Positions 24,370-31,449 of a DNA stretch of 37,390 nt are shown piece by piece. Every line of letters starts with the position of its first letter. Position 1 is the first letter of the stretch. The position numbers and the translations under genes are program-made. Location of the stretch: NCBI RefSeq assembly GCF_014490445.1, contig NZ_JACTUZ010000029.1:1-37390 (forward strand), given 5' to 3'. The stretch is from Pseudoroseomonas ludipueritiae (lineage in GTDB: Bacteria > Pseudomonadota > Alphaproteobacteria > Acetobacterales > Acetobacteraceae). The notes below the pieces were generated by a model, which was not told the DNA's origin, ran no database searches, and saw only the letters and a list, made by a program, of their open reading frames with translations.

Positions 24370-25170
24370 CTAGCCAGCGCCGGATAGGCGCCGTTGCGTG
24401 CCCTGCTTCTGGCGAATGGCCGCCAACCGGTCGGTGAGGCTGGATGGTGCCGGTAGGCGGCCCGCAGCCGCGTCCAAAGCGGCAGCGATGTTTGGATCGT
24501 CCTTCTCTGGCTGTGTGGGAGTCAGAAGTTTGGCCTTGGCATTGGCGGCCTCAGCCTGGGCCAAGTCCCTGGCGGCAGCATCCCGCATAGACTTCAGTGC
24601 CACGCTCAGGCCGCTGGTGGCGCCAGTGAGGCCCGCAGCCTGGCGCGCAGCCTCAGCACGGCGTTCCGCGGTTTGCCGCTGCGCATCCGCACGCGTCATA
24701 TCCCGCTGCGCACGTGACAGCTCTGAGCGTGCGGATTTCAGCTTGTTGCCGGCCTGCTCGTATGTTTGCTGCAGCATGTTCAGGAAGTCCTGTGCGTCTG
24801 CCGCGTCCTGCTTTTCTCGCTCCACCTCGGGAGCCATTTCTTCCAGCATCGTGAGAAGCGTGCCAAGCGAGCGTTCCAACTCGCTCTTCTGGGCGGGATC
24901 TGTCGCTGCCTCCGCGCGGCCCTGGAGTTGCTCGGCGGCGGCGAGGCGCTGTTGTGACAAAGCCTGAATGGTATCGGCTTCACGCTTCTCGCGCTCATAA
25001 GCCTGGCGCGCTTCAGCAACCTGCAGGCCAAGTTGGTCCAGGTGCTGCTCCATGGTCCGCAGCTCCGCCTCCGTAGCGGATTTGGGATCCCAGCGGACAA
25101 TAGCCTCCACGGCATTGTTGACGGCTTGATCGGTCTTCACGCCAACGAGGTTCCGGATAAAGGCAAGCAT
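24370..25170 (-). CDS. PspA/IM30-family coiled-coil protein (YjfJ-like)
   Basis: A 266-residue, almost entirely helical protein. It begins MLAFIRNLVGVKTDQAVNNA, the amphipathic N-terminal helix, followed by long Ala/Glu/Arg/Gln-rich coiled coil through about residue 200 and a Pro-containing tail. The pattern fits PspA/IM30 proteins, ESCRT-III relatives that coat and stabilise the inner membrane. The ATG at 25170 has GGGAG 6 bases upstream; six residues can be added from an upstream start without support. The upstream genes in the same direction encode DUF350 and DUF2491 proteins, matching the enterobacterial yjfJ-K-L set, so this is the YjfJ-like member rather than the canonical stress PspA. 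No pspBC or pspF is nearby. Confidence 0.8.
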   Translation of the reverse strand: MLAFIRNLVGVKTDQAVNNAVEAIVRWDPKSATEAELRTMEQHLDQLGLQVAEARQAYEREKREADTIQALSQQRLAAAEQLQGRAEAATDPAQKSELERSLGTLLTMLEEMAPEVEREKQDAADAQDFLNMLQQTYEQAGNKLKSARSELSRAQRDMTRADAQRQTAERRAEAARQAAGLTGATSGLSVALKSMRDAAARDLAQAEAANAKAKLLTPTQPEKDDPNIAAALDAAAGRLPAPSSLTDRLAAIRQKQGTQRRLSGAG

Positions 25171-25197
25171 GACAGTCTCCCGTTCCAATTGTTCTGA

Positions 25198-25611
25198 CTA
25201 GCCGGCCATGGCACCGGCGTTGAGCAAGGCCACCGCGAGTTGCACGCCCACCAGCAACCAGGCAGCGGCGAGATTGCCGGCCTCGATCATGTCGCGCAGG
25301 CCCCGGATCAGCAGCGTGGCGACCACAAAGGTCACCAGTTGCAGAACCAGCGCCACCAGGCCCCAGATGAGGATATCGAGCGAGAAGCGGCTTGTGGCCA
25401 ATGTGGCTGCCAGGGGAATGGCAAGCGCCACCATGCTGCCCGCCAGCACAATGCCGCCGGCGGCATTGCCCGCGCGAACCAGCCGCATCTCATGAAAAGG
25501 CGTGATGGCCATGTATACCGCCACACCCACGATCAGCAGCGCCAAGGTCAATGCGAACTGCGCCACGAGGACGGGCAGGCCTTCCTGCAGGGTGCCGAGG
25601 ATCACGTCCAT
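25198..25611 (-). CDS. DUF350 family membrane protein (YjfL-like)
   Basis: A 137-residue inner-membrane protein with four predicted helices: LVAQFALTLALLIVGVAVYM, AAGGIVLAGSMVALAIPLAA, LDILIWGLVALVLQLVTFVV and AAWLLVGVQLAVALLNAG. The segment AITPFHEMRLVRAGNAAGGI between helices 1 and 2 matches the TPxxExxLIxxGNxAAA motif of DUF350/UPF0719 proteins such as YjfL. The biochemical role of the family is not established. It lies 27 bases before the PspA gene and 30 bases after the DUF2491 gene, an operon arrangement. Confidence 0.87.
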   Translation of the reverse strand: MDVILGTLQEGLPVLVAQFALTLALLIVGVAVYMAITPFHEMRLVRAGNAAGGIVLAGSMVALAIPLAATLATSRFSLDILIWGLVALVLQLVTFVVATLLIRGLRDMIEAGNLAAAWLLVGVQLAVALLNAGAMAG

Positions 25612-25641
25612 GGTTGTCGTTTCATCCTTCGCTGCGGCGGT

Positions 25642-27330
25642 TCAGGCCAGTGACAAGGAGGCTGGGTTGATGTCCAGCCCGGCGCGGATCTCGATCCAGG
25701 CCTGCCCGCCATCCTCGATGGCGGAGACCAGGATGTATTCCGTTTGAGGAGCGGGCATGGCCAGGCCCGTGGGTGCGGCATAGAGCATGCTCTGGCTGGT
25801 GATGGCCCGGCGGCCAGAGGCTGACTCAACCTGTTCAACCAGTTGCCGCGGCTGCATACGGGACTGGCCGGGCGACCAAGCCCGGGCATAAAGCTTGCCG
25901 TCCTTGGTCTGGAACTCTGGCCAGCCGATCATGCCCTCTCGTGGGTCCAGCCAGGCGCCCCACTCGGCCTCATCGGCCGGCGTGACCTCATCGAGCAACG
26001 CGAAGTACCGGCATTCGTCCGGCTCGTTGTTGTCGCCGAGGTGCAGTTGCAGCATGGCTCTGTCACCTGGCAGGTACAGGCGCACCAGCCCACCGGGCGC
26101 GTCACCGCCGATGCGGCCAACCTCCTCCACGCTGATCGTCTCGCCTGTACCCGGAGGGCTGGACAGATGCGTGGATCCCGCTGCTAGCAGGAATGGTGTG
26201 GGGTCCAGCGTCAGCGTCATCCCAACGCGGAAACGCGACGGCTCGTAGCCTCCGCCGGAAGTCTTGTGGCGCAGCATGTTGGCCGCGCTGGCCAAAGTGC
26301 CACCCGGTCCCATTTCGCCGGCTCCGCCAGGCCGGCTCACCGCGGCGCGTCGGCCATTGCGCCGGCGCCAGGCCAGGACCGCCAGCATACCGCCTCCCAG
26401 GACCACCACGCCGGCCACCGAGGCGGGAATGCCCTGACCGCCCTGCTCGACCGGGACCACGCTGGGTGTCCGCCGGTCAGGCAGGTCGGCACCCTCGGCT
26501 CCGGTCGCAACCTCCACGGGCACGTCAGGCGGCAGGTAATCGGGGTCGCGTGGCTGATCGCCCTTCTCCGCGATCCGCCGGTCAAGGTCCTCCAGCTGAG
26601 CACGTACCTCGGGATCGTTCTGGGCCCGGCGCTCGGCTTCCTGCCGCCACTCCTGATAGCCCGGGTCACCCTGGTGGTTCCGGAAGAAGTCAGAATGGCC
26701 TGGGCGATTGAGGGTGCTGAACAGAAACCAAAGGAAGGCCGCGTCCCAGACACCGAAGGAGCGCGGACCTCTCAGCACGGTGCTTGGAACGGACCAGCCG
26801 CGGTCACGGTACCAGCCGCCGTAATTGGTGCCCGGAGCCGTGCGATACCCTCCAGCGTAGCCCCCACCAGGGAAGCCGGAACCGCCGCGAGGATCCCTGT
26901 AAGGCGATGGGGCCGGGATGGGGGCCGGGCGAGCCGCGCGTTCGGCCGCGGCCTGGTTCTCCCGCATCCTGCGCAGAGCATCGGCGGCCTGGCTCCGGTT
27001 ATAGCTGCGATCCCCGGCTGAGGCCCCGCCACTGTAAGGCGTGGTCCTGCTGCCGGAACGTGGCAGCGCATAGCCGCCGGAAGAGGGGGTACGTGGCCGG
27101 GCATAACTGCCGGAGCTACCGGCCGACGGCGTGCGGAAGGAACCGCCAGGGCGCGAGTAGCCACCACTGGAGCGGGGCCGCGCCTCTGCGGGCGTGCTGA
27201 AGCTCGCCACGCCAGCCGATAAAGCCCCGGCCGACAAGGCCAGCGTCATCGGCAGTGACGGACCGATGGCGCTCCCCGGCCCTTGCAGCAGCAGCAGGCT
27301 CAGCAAGCCCACCGGCAGACGTGTGCTCAT
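25642..27330 (-). CDS. DUF2491 protein (YjfK-like) with secreted Gly/Ser/Tyr-rich N-terminal region
   Basis: A 562-residue protein from the ATG at 27330, with AGGAG 10 bases upstream. Residues 1-50 form a hydrophobic export segment (LPVGLLSLLLLQGPG and MTLALSAGALSAGV). Residues 50-170 are low-complexity and repeat-like, rich in Gly, Ser, Arg, Pro and Tyr (SSGGYSRPGGSFRTPS, GGYALPRSGSR, GGGYAGGYR). Then come VWDAAFLWFLFSTLNRPGHS and a charged DPGYQEWRQEAERRAQNDPE helix with RDPDYLPPDVP. A transmembrane helix (VAGVVVLGGGMLAVLAW) and RRRNGRR stop-transfer lie near residue 310-335. The last 200 residues match DUF2491 (LVRLYLPGDRAMLQLHLGD, YFALLDEVTP, WPEFQTKDGKLYARAW, IEIRAGLDI). Enterobacterial YjfK is only the last part. 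The topology suggests a secreted front linked to a cytoplasmic DUF2491 domain. Function unknown. Confidence 0.75.
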   Translation of the reverse strand: MSTRLPVGLLSLLLLQGPGSAIGPSLPMTLALSAGALSAGVASFSTPAEARPRSSGGYSRPGGSFRTPSAGSSGSYARPRTPSSGGYALPRSGSRTTPYSGGASAGDRSYNRSQAADALRRMRENQAAAERAARPAPIPAPSPYRDPRGGSGFPGGGYAGGYRTAPGTNYGGWYRDRGWSVPSTVLRGPRSFGVWDAAFLWFLFSTLNRPGHSDFFRNHQGDPGYQEWRQEAERRAQNDPEVRAQLEDLDRRIAEKGDQPRDPDYLPPDVPVEVATGAEGADLPDRRTPSVVPVEQGGQGIPASVAGVVVLGGGMLAVLAWRRRNGRRAAVSRPGGAGEMGPGGTLASAANMLRHKTSGGGYEPSRFRVGMTLTLDPTPFLLAAGSTHLSSPPGTGETISVEEVGRIGGDAPGGLVRLYLPGDRAMLQLHLGDNNEPDECRYFALLDEVTPADEAEWGAWLDPREGMIGWPEFQTKDGKLYARAWSPGQSRMQPRQLVEQVESASGRRAITSQSMLYAAPTGLAMPAPQTEYILVSAIEDGGQAWIEIRAGLDINPASLSLA

Positions 27331-27397
27331 CCCGATAGGTCTCCTAGCCATTCATGGGCTGCTCCATGCCGCTGCCCGCTTTGCCGGCTGTTCAAAG

Positions 27398-27616
27398 TTA
27401 GTCTTCCGGCGGAATGGCCTTCTTCACATCCTCCTCTATGCCGGAGATGGCATGGCGCATGGCCGCCATGAGACGGGCTGCCTCCAGCGCACTCAGGACC
27501 AGGAAAGGAGCGTCCCTTTCTTCCTTCATCTCAATAACAACAAATCCATCACGGTTGGCGAAAGCTCTCAGTTCCCCGTGAAAAGGGTCGTCATGCGGGT
27601 GCACAATCTCAGCCAT
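27398..27616 (-). CDS. Small conserved-looking protein of unknown function, 72 aa
   Basis: The ATG at 27616 has a perfect AGGAGG 5 bases upstream, so the gene is likely real. The 72 residues begin MAEIVHPHDDPFHGELRAFA, continue with DGFVVIEMKEERDAPFLVLS and end with a helix, LEAARLMAAMRHAISGIEED. The pattern is a short beta-meander followed by one amphipathic helix, with no signal or membrane segment. I do not recognise the family. It lies 67 bases before the DUF2491 gene on the same strand and may be the first gene of that operon. The upstream part of the longer open frame (to 27718) has no support. Confidence 0.65.
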   Translation of the reverse strand: MAEIVHPHDDPFHGELRAFANRDGFVVIEMKEERDAPFLVLSALEAARLMAAMRHAISGIEEDVKKAIPPED

Positions 27617-27706
27617 GGCAGCCTCCTGGCAGCCAAACGCCCGGGGGCTGGCCATAGTTTTCCTGCCCAACCATGGCTTGCGGCCTGTTTGACAGTCTAT
27701 GAAAGC

Positions 27707-27727
27707 ACGATAACTCATGCTTATCGT
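27707..27727. promoter_or_regulatory. Candidate operator, 7-7-7 inverted repeat
   Basis: ACGATAA and TTATCGT flank a 7-base spacer (CTCATGC). It lies between the divergent small unknown gene (start 27616) and the glycosyltransferase gene (start 27833), 12 bases after a TTGACA at 27689-27694. A TAACTC at 27711 is a poor -10 at 16-base spacing. This looks like an operator overlapping a plus-strand promoter. Confidence 0.4.
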
Positions 27728-27832
27728 ACTCTTGCCACGTTAAAGCTCGAATGCCGCTTTTGGCTAGAAGAATGGCCTCAGCCACAGCACATCCCCCATG
27801 CCGTCTTCACCCAGACGTGCTAAGCCCTGGCC

Positions 27833-29002
27833 ATGCTGCGAGTCGCGACGCTGTCCACCCTGTTCCCCAACCGAGAACAGCCAAATTTTGGCGTCTTCGT
27901 AGAAGGCCAGACCTTGCGTCTAGCCGCTTGCGAGGATGTGGAACTGCGCGTGGTGAACCCGGTCGCCATGCCGCTCTTTCCGCTCAACCTGCTGGACCGC
28001 TATCGCCAGTTGCGTGACCTGCCCGAGGAGGAGGCCTGGAAAGGCGTCCCCGTTAGCCGGCCGCGCCTGCGAGTGCTGCCGGGGCTCAGCGGCCCCTTCA
28101 ACCCTTCCCTGCTCGTGCAGGCAGCGCGGCCGGTGCTGCAGCGATGGCGGGAGGAGGGCTTCGCCTTCGATGTGATCGACGCCCAGTTCTTCTATCCGGA
28201 TGGCCCCGCGGCGGCGCAGCTGGCGGCTGAATTCGGCGTGCCTTACTCCATCAAGGCCAGAGGGGCGGATATCCACTACTGGGGCCGCGTGCCCGGCTGC
28301 CGGCCGCAGATCCTGCGGGCCGCCGCCCAGGCCAAGGGCATGCTTGCCGTGGCGCAGTCGCTGCGGCGGGATATGGTCGCCATGGGCATGGATCCGGCGC
28401 GGATCGCCGTCCACTACACCGGTGTGGACCTGGAGCGTTTCCGGCCACATGACCGTGCTGCAGCCAAGGCAAAGCTCGGCATTCAGGGGCCGTTGATCAT
28501 CAGCCTGGGCGCGCTGATCCCGCGCAAGGGGCATGACATCGTCATCAGGGCCCTGAGGGAGATCGAGGGCGCGACGCTGATGGTGGCGGGCGAAGGGCCG
28601 GAGGAAACGCGGCTGGCTGCCCTGGCGCGGAAGATGGGGCTGGAGGAGCGGGTGCGGTTGCTCGGGGGTGTGCCGCACAAGGAGCTGCCGGCGCTGCTCT
28701 CGGCCGCCGATGTCATGGCCCTGGCCTCGGAAAGCGAAGGGCTCGCCAATGCCTGGATCGAGGCCATGGCCTGCGGCACGCCGGTGGTGACGCCAGAGGT
28801 GGACGGCGCGGCGGAGGCGGTGGACCGCCCTGCTGCCGGGCGCCTGCTGCGGGAACGCACCCCTGCCGCCTTTGCCGCCGCCATCCGCGCCATCCTGGCC
28901 GAGCCGCCCCCGCCCGAGGCGGTGCGTGCCAGCGCCGAACGCTTCGCCTGGGAGCGCAACACGCAGCAACTGCGCCAGCACCTGACGGCACTGGTGCGTT
29001 AA
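27833..29002 (+). CDS. GT4-family glycosyltransferase
   Basis: A 389-residue GT-B fold glycosyltransferase. The N-terminal acceptor domain starts VATLSTLFPNREQPNFGVFV, carries FDVIDAQFFYPDGPAAAQLA and the loop IKARGADIHYWG. The C-terminal donor domain (GT1/GT4) has LGALIPRKGHDIVI, LLGGVPHKELPALLSAADVM and the nucleotide-sugar motif ESEGLANAWIEAMACGTPVV with its EX7E acids. It transfers a sugar to a growing glycan at the cytoplasmic side. It converges on an asparagine-synthase-type gene. Such pairs occur in exopolysaccharide clusters linked to exosortase/PEP-CTERM systems, which fits the PEP-CTERM gene nearby. Donor and acceptor are unknown. Confidence 0.92.
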   Translation: MLRVATLSTLFPNREQPNFGVFVEGQTLRLAACEDVELRVVNPVAMPLFPLNLLDRYRQLRDLPEEEAWKGVPVSRPRLRVLPGLSGPFNPSLLVQAARPVLQRWREEGFAFDVIDAQFFYPDGPAAAQLAAEFGVPYSIKARGADIHYWGRVPGCRPQILRAAAQAKGMLAVAQSLRRDMVAMGMDPARIAVHYTGVDLERFRPHDRAAAKAKLGIQGPLIISLGALIPRKGHDIVIRALREIEGATLMVAGEGPEETRLAALARKMGLEERVRLLGGVPHKELPALLSAADVMALASESEGLANAWIEAMACGTPVVTPEVDGAAEAVDRPAAGRLLRERTPAAFAAAIRAILAEPPPPEAVRASAERFAWERNTQQLRQHLTALVR

Positions 29003-29041
29003 AGCAGCAAGCCTGGCGTCCTGTCGGGGCGCGCCATGTCA

Positions 29042-29066
29042 CCGGCCGGGTGAGATGCCCGGCCGG
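29042..29066. terminator. GC-rich hairpin between convergent genes
   Basis: CCGGCCGGG and CCCGGCCGG form a perfect 9-bp stem with a 7-base loop, 40 bases after the glycosyltransferase stop and 14 bases beyond the asnB-like stop. No clear T-run follows. Position suggests shared termination. Confidence 0.4.
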
Positions 29067-29079
29067 GATGCGCCCCGGC

Positions 29080-31038
29080 TCAGGCAGCCACAAGAGGGGA
29101 GCGCGCGGCCTCCACCGATTGCATCGCCTCGTGCCAGGCCTGGAACATCAGGATATTCCAGATCACCCGGTTCCAGCCGCGGCCATGCTGGGTGAAGCCC
29201 TCCCACAACCGGCGGCAGGCGGCGACATTCAGCAAGCCATGGCGGCCCAGCGCCTCGGGGCTCATCAGGGCTTCCGCCCAGTCGCGCAACTCGTTCTGCA
29301 GCCAGACTTCCACCGGGGCGCCGAAGCCCATCTTGGGCCGGTCCACCAACGCCTGCGGCACATGGCGGTAGAGCAGCGAGCGCAGCGGCAGCTTGCCGAC
29401 CCCGTCGCGGCACTTGGCGTCCGTCGGGAAGCGCCAGGATAGCTCGATCACGCGGTAGTCCAGCAGCGGGCAGCGCACCTCCAGCGAGGTGGACATGCTG
29501 GCGCGGTCCACCTTGGCCAGGATGTCGTCGACCAGATAGGAGGCCGTGTCGATGAAGGTCATGCGGTCGATGGCGGAGGAGCGGCCGAGGTTGAAGGTGC
29601 CATCGGTCAGTGGCCGGCTCGCATCGCCACCCCCGGCCAGCAGGGCGCCGGGGTCGAGCGATTGCGACACCAGCATCTCGTGCACCCGGTCCGGGTCACC
29701 ATGGTCGAGCAGGCTGCCGAGCAGCAGGAAGCGGCGCTCCATGCGCGTGCCGCTGACCCGCCCGACAGGCCCGGCGAGGCTGTTCACCAGCGTGCTGGCC
29801 AGGCTGCGCCCGAAGCCCGGCAGCTTGGCGCGGTGCGACAGCCAGCGGTCAATGGCCGCATAGCGCGCATAGCCGGCAAAAAGCTCATCGCCCCCATCGC
29901 CGGAAAGCGCCACCGTCACGCTCCTGCGCGCCATGCGGCAGAGGAGCGTGGTGGGGATCATGGAATCATCGGCGAAGGGCTCGTCGAGGATGCCGGGCAG
30001 GTCCTTCACCACGCCGATCAGATCGGCCGGGGTGACATAGAGTTCCTCATGCTGCGTGCCGAGATGGCTGGCGACGCTCTGGGCGTGCTCGGCCTCGTTC
30101 CATTCCTTCACGGCGAAGCCAATGGAAAAGCTGCGCACCTGACTGGCGGAGCCGGCCGCCATGACCGCCGTGACCAGCGAGGAATCGATGCCGCCGGACA
30201 GGAAGGCCCCCACCGGCACATCGGCCACCATGCGGCGCGCCACGGCATCGCGCAGCACCGCATCGAGTTCTTCCTCCGTCGCGGTCTGGCCGCTGGCCTG
30301 CGCATCCAGCCCGGCCAGGGCCACCTGCCGCAGGTCCCAGTAGGGCCGCGGCCGCGGCATCTGCCGCCGGCGCACCGCCTGGCGGTCCAGCCGCAGCAAC
30401 GCGCCGCCCGGCAGCTTGAAGGTGGAGGCGAAGATGGTCCGCTCGCCCGGCACGTAGCCCAGCTGCAGGAACTCGTTCAGCGCCTCGGGCGAAATGCCGA
30501 AGTCGAACTGCGGGAAAGGCCAGAGCGCCTTGAGCTCCGAGCCGAAGACAAAGGCATCGCCAGCCCAGCCATAGTAAAGCGGCTTCTTGCCGATGCGGTC
30601 GCGGGCCAGGGTCAGCACCTGCTCCTCGCGGTCCCAGACCGCGAAGGCGAACATGCCATTGGCGCGGCGGATGGCCTCCTCCACGCCCCAGCAGGCGATG
30701 GCCTCGGCCATGACCTCGGTGTCCGAATGGCCGCGCCAGGCAAGCGGCCCGCGCACGGCTTCGACCTCGGCCCGGATATCGGCGAAGTTGTAGACCTCGC
30801 CATTCATCATGACGATGTAGCGCCCATCGGCCGAGGGCATCGGCTGGTGTCCGGCGGGCGAGAGGTCGATGATCGAGAGGCGGCGGAAGCCAAAGGCTAT
30901 GCCGGCCGGGTCCGTCCAGCTGCCGCCGTCATCGGGCCCGCGATGCACCAGCCGGTCCCGCATCCGGACGACGAGGTCATGCGCCTGCCGCCCATCGGCC
31001 AGGCCGTCGGGAGTGAAGAAGCCAACAATCCCGCACAT
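29080..31038 (-). CDS. asnB: Asparagine synthase (glutamine-hydrolysing)-type amidotransferase
   Basis: A 652-residue AsnB-family enzyme. The start must be the ATG at 31038 because the class II glutaminase needs Cys2 exposed (MCGIVGFF); AGAGGAG lies upstream. The glutaminase domain has HRGPDDGG, RRLSIIDLS, MNGEVYN and GHSDTEV. The synthetase domain has the PPi loop SGGIDSS at 281-287, LSGDGGDELFAGY and DRASMSTSLEVRCPLLD. It makes an amide from glutamine nitrogen and an ATP-activated acid. It may be plain asparagine synthase, or the closely related exosortase A-associated amidotransferase of exopolysaccharide clusters. The divergent PEP-CTERM gene and neighbouring GT4 enzyme favour the latter; sequence alone does not decide. 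Confidence 0.88.
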   Translation of the reverse strand: MCGIVGFFTPDGLADGRQAHDLVVRMRDRLVHRGPDDGGSWTDPAGIAFGFRRLSIIDLSPAGHQPMPSADGRYIVMMNGEVYNFADIRAEVEAVRGPLAWRGHSDTEVMAEAIACWGVEEAIRRANGMFAFAVWDREEQVLTLARDRIGKKPLYYGWAGDAFVFGSELKALWPFPQFDFGISPEALNEFLQLGYVPGERTIFASTFKLPGGALLRLDRQAVRRRQMPRPRPYWDLRQVALAGLDAQASGQTATEEELDAVLRDAVARRMVADVPVGAFLSGGIDSSLVTAVMAAGSASQVRSFSIGFAVKEWNEAEHAQSVASHLGTQHEELYVTPADLIGVVKDLPGILDEPFADDSMIPTTLLCRMARRSVTVALSGDGGDELFAGYARYAAIDRWLSHRAKLPGFGRSLASTLVNSLAGPVGRVSGTRMERRFLLLGSLLDHGDPDRVHEMLVSQSLDPGALLAGGGDASRPLTDGTFNLGRSSAIDRMTFIDTASYLVDDILAKVDRASMSTSLEVRCPLLDYRVIELSWRFPTDAKCRDGVGKLPLRSLLYRHVPQALVDRPKMGFGAPVEVWLQNELRDWAEALMSPEALGRHGLLNVAACRRLWEGFTQHGRGWNRVIWNILMFQAWHEAMQSVEAARSPLVAA

Positions 31039-31120
31039 ATAAGCATGCTCCTCTGCCAGACAGAACTGCCACAAGGCACCACAGAGATCCCTGTGACCTT
31101 CAATTCATCACGCTATGGCA

Positions 31121-31136
31121 GGCTTCTATAGTGCCA
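31121..31136 (-). promoter_or_regulatory. Candidate sigma-54 promoter facing asnB
   Basis: On the minus strand TGGCAC-T-ATAG-AAGCC has the -24 element TGGCAC intact and the GC of the -12 element at the required 12-base distance from GG. The -12 context is AAGCC rather than TTGCW, so it is weaker than the plus-strand promoter nearby. Transcription would begin near 31110, giving a leader of about 70 bases. Confidence 0.4.
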
Positions 31137-31175
31137 TGTCATGTCACGGCCCGGGCCGGGCAGGCAACGAGATTG

Positions 31176-31194
31176 CAGCATAACAAAGACGTTA
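31176..31194. repeat. 19-bp repeat, copy 1: candidate enhancer-binding-protein site
   Basis: CAGCATAACAAAGACGTTA matches the second copy (31270-31288) at 17 of 19 positions in the same orientation. It also contains the inverted repeat ATAAC-N6-GTTAT. It lies about 225 bases upstream of the predicted sigma-54 start for the PEP-CTERM gene, and about 65-85 bases upstream of the asnB one. Confidence 0.55.
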
Positions 31195-31269
31195 TTTCTA
31201 CTACCTCATTCTTAATGAACGCCACAACATTTTTACATGAAATCTGCCATTCCAGCGCAACCATGATGA

Positions 31270-31288
31270 CAGCATAACAAAAACTTTA
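31270..31288. repeat. 19-bp repeat, copy 2: candidate enhancer-binding-protein site
   Basis: CAGCATAACAAAAACTTTA is the second copy of the repeat at 31176-31194, spaced 94 bases from it, about nine helical turns. It lies about 115-130 bases upstream of the predicted PEP-CTERM transcription start, a standard upstream-activating-sequence distance for sigma-54 activators. Confidence 0.55.
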
Positions 31289-31374
31289 CAGTTCAGCTTC
31301 CGCTATCTGTCGGAATTTTTGACAGGCACGTTTGCATGGAAATCCAACAAGTTGAAATCCAAGCATTTTTTCTG

Positions 31375-31390
31375 CGGCACGGTGTTTGCT
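31375..31390 (+). promoter_or_regulatory. Sigma-54 promoter of the PEP-CTERM gene
   Basis: CGGCACG-GTGT-TTGCT matches the RpoN consensus TGGCACG-N4-TTGCW at every position but the first, with the obligatory 12-base distance between GG (31376) and GC (31388). Transcription should start near 31401, giving a leader of about 49 bases with AAAGGA before the ATG at 31450. PEP-CTERM genes are known in several bacteria to depend on RpoN with the PrsK/PrsR two-component system. Confidence 0.8.
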
Positions 31391-31449
31391 CCCTGGGGGC
31401 GAGGCTTCCCATCCGGGCAGCCTGGCACTTCCAGACAAAGGACGTCGAA

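Noticed and set aside
29662-31131. 489-codon plus-strand open frame
   Set aside because: Antisense to the intact asnB-type gene, no family similarity.
31327-31337. GGCACG followed by TTTGC resembling a second sigma-54 promoter
   Set aside because: The distance between GG and GC is three bases too short for RpoN.
31039-31449. CRISPR-like array because of two direct repeats
   Set aside because: Only two imperfect copies in a promoter region, with no cas genes; regulatory sites explain them better.
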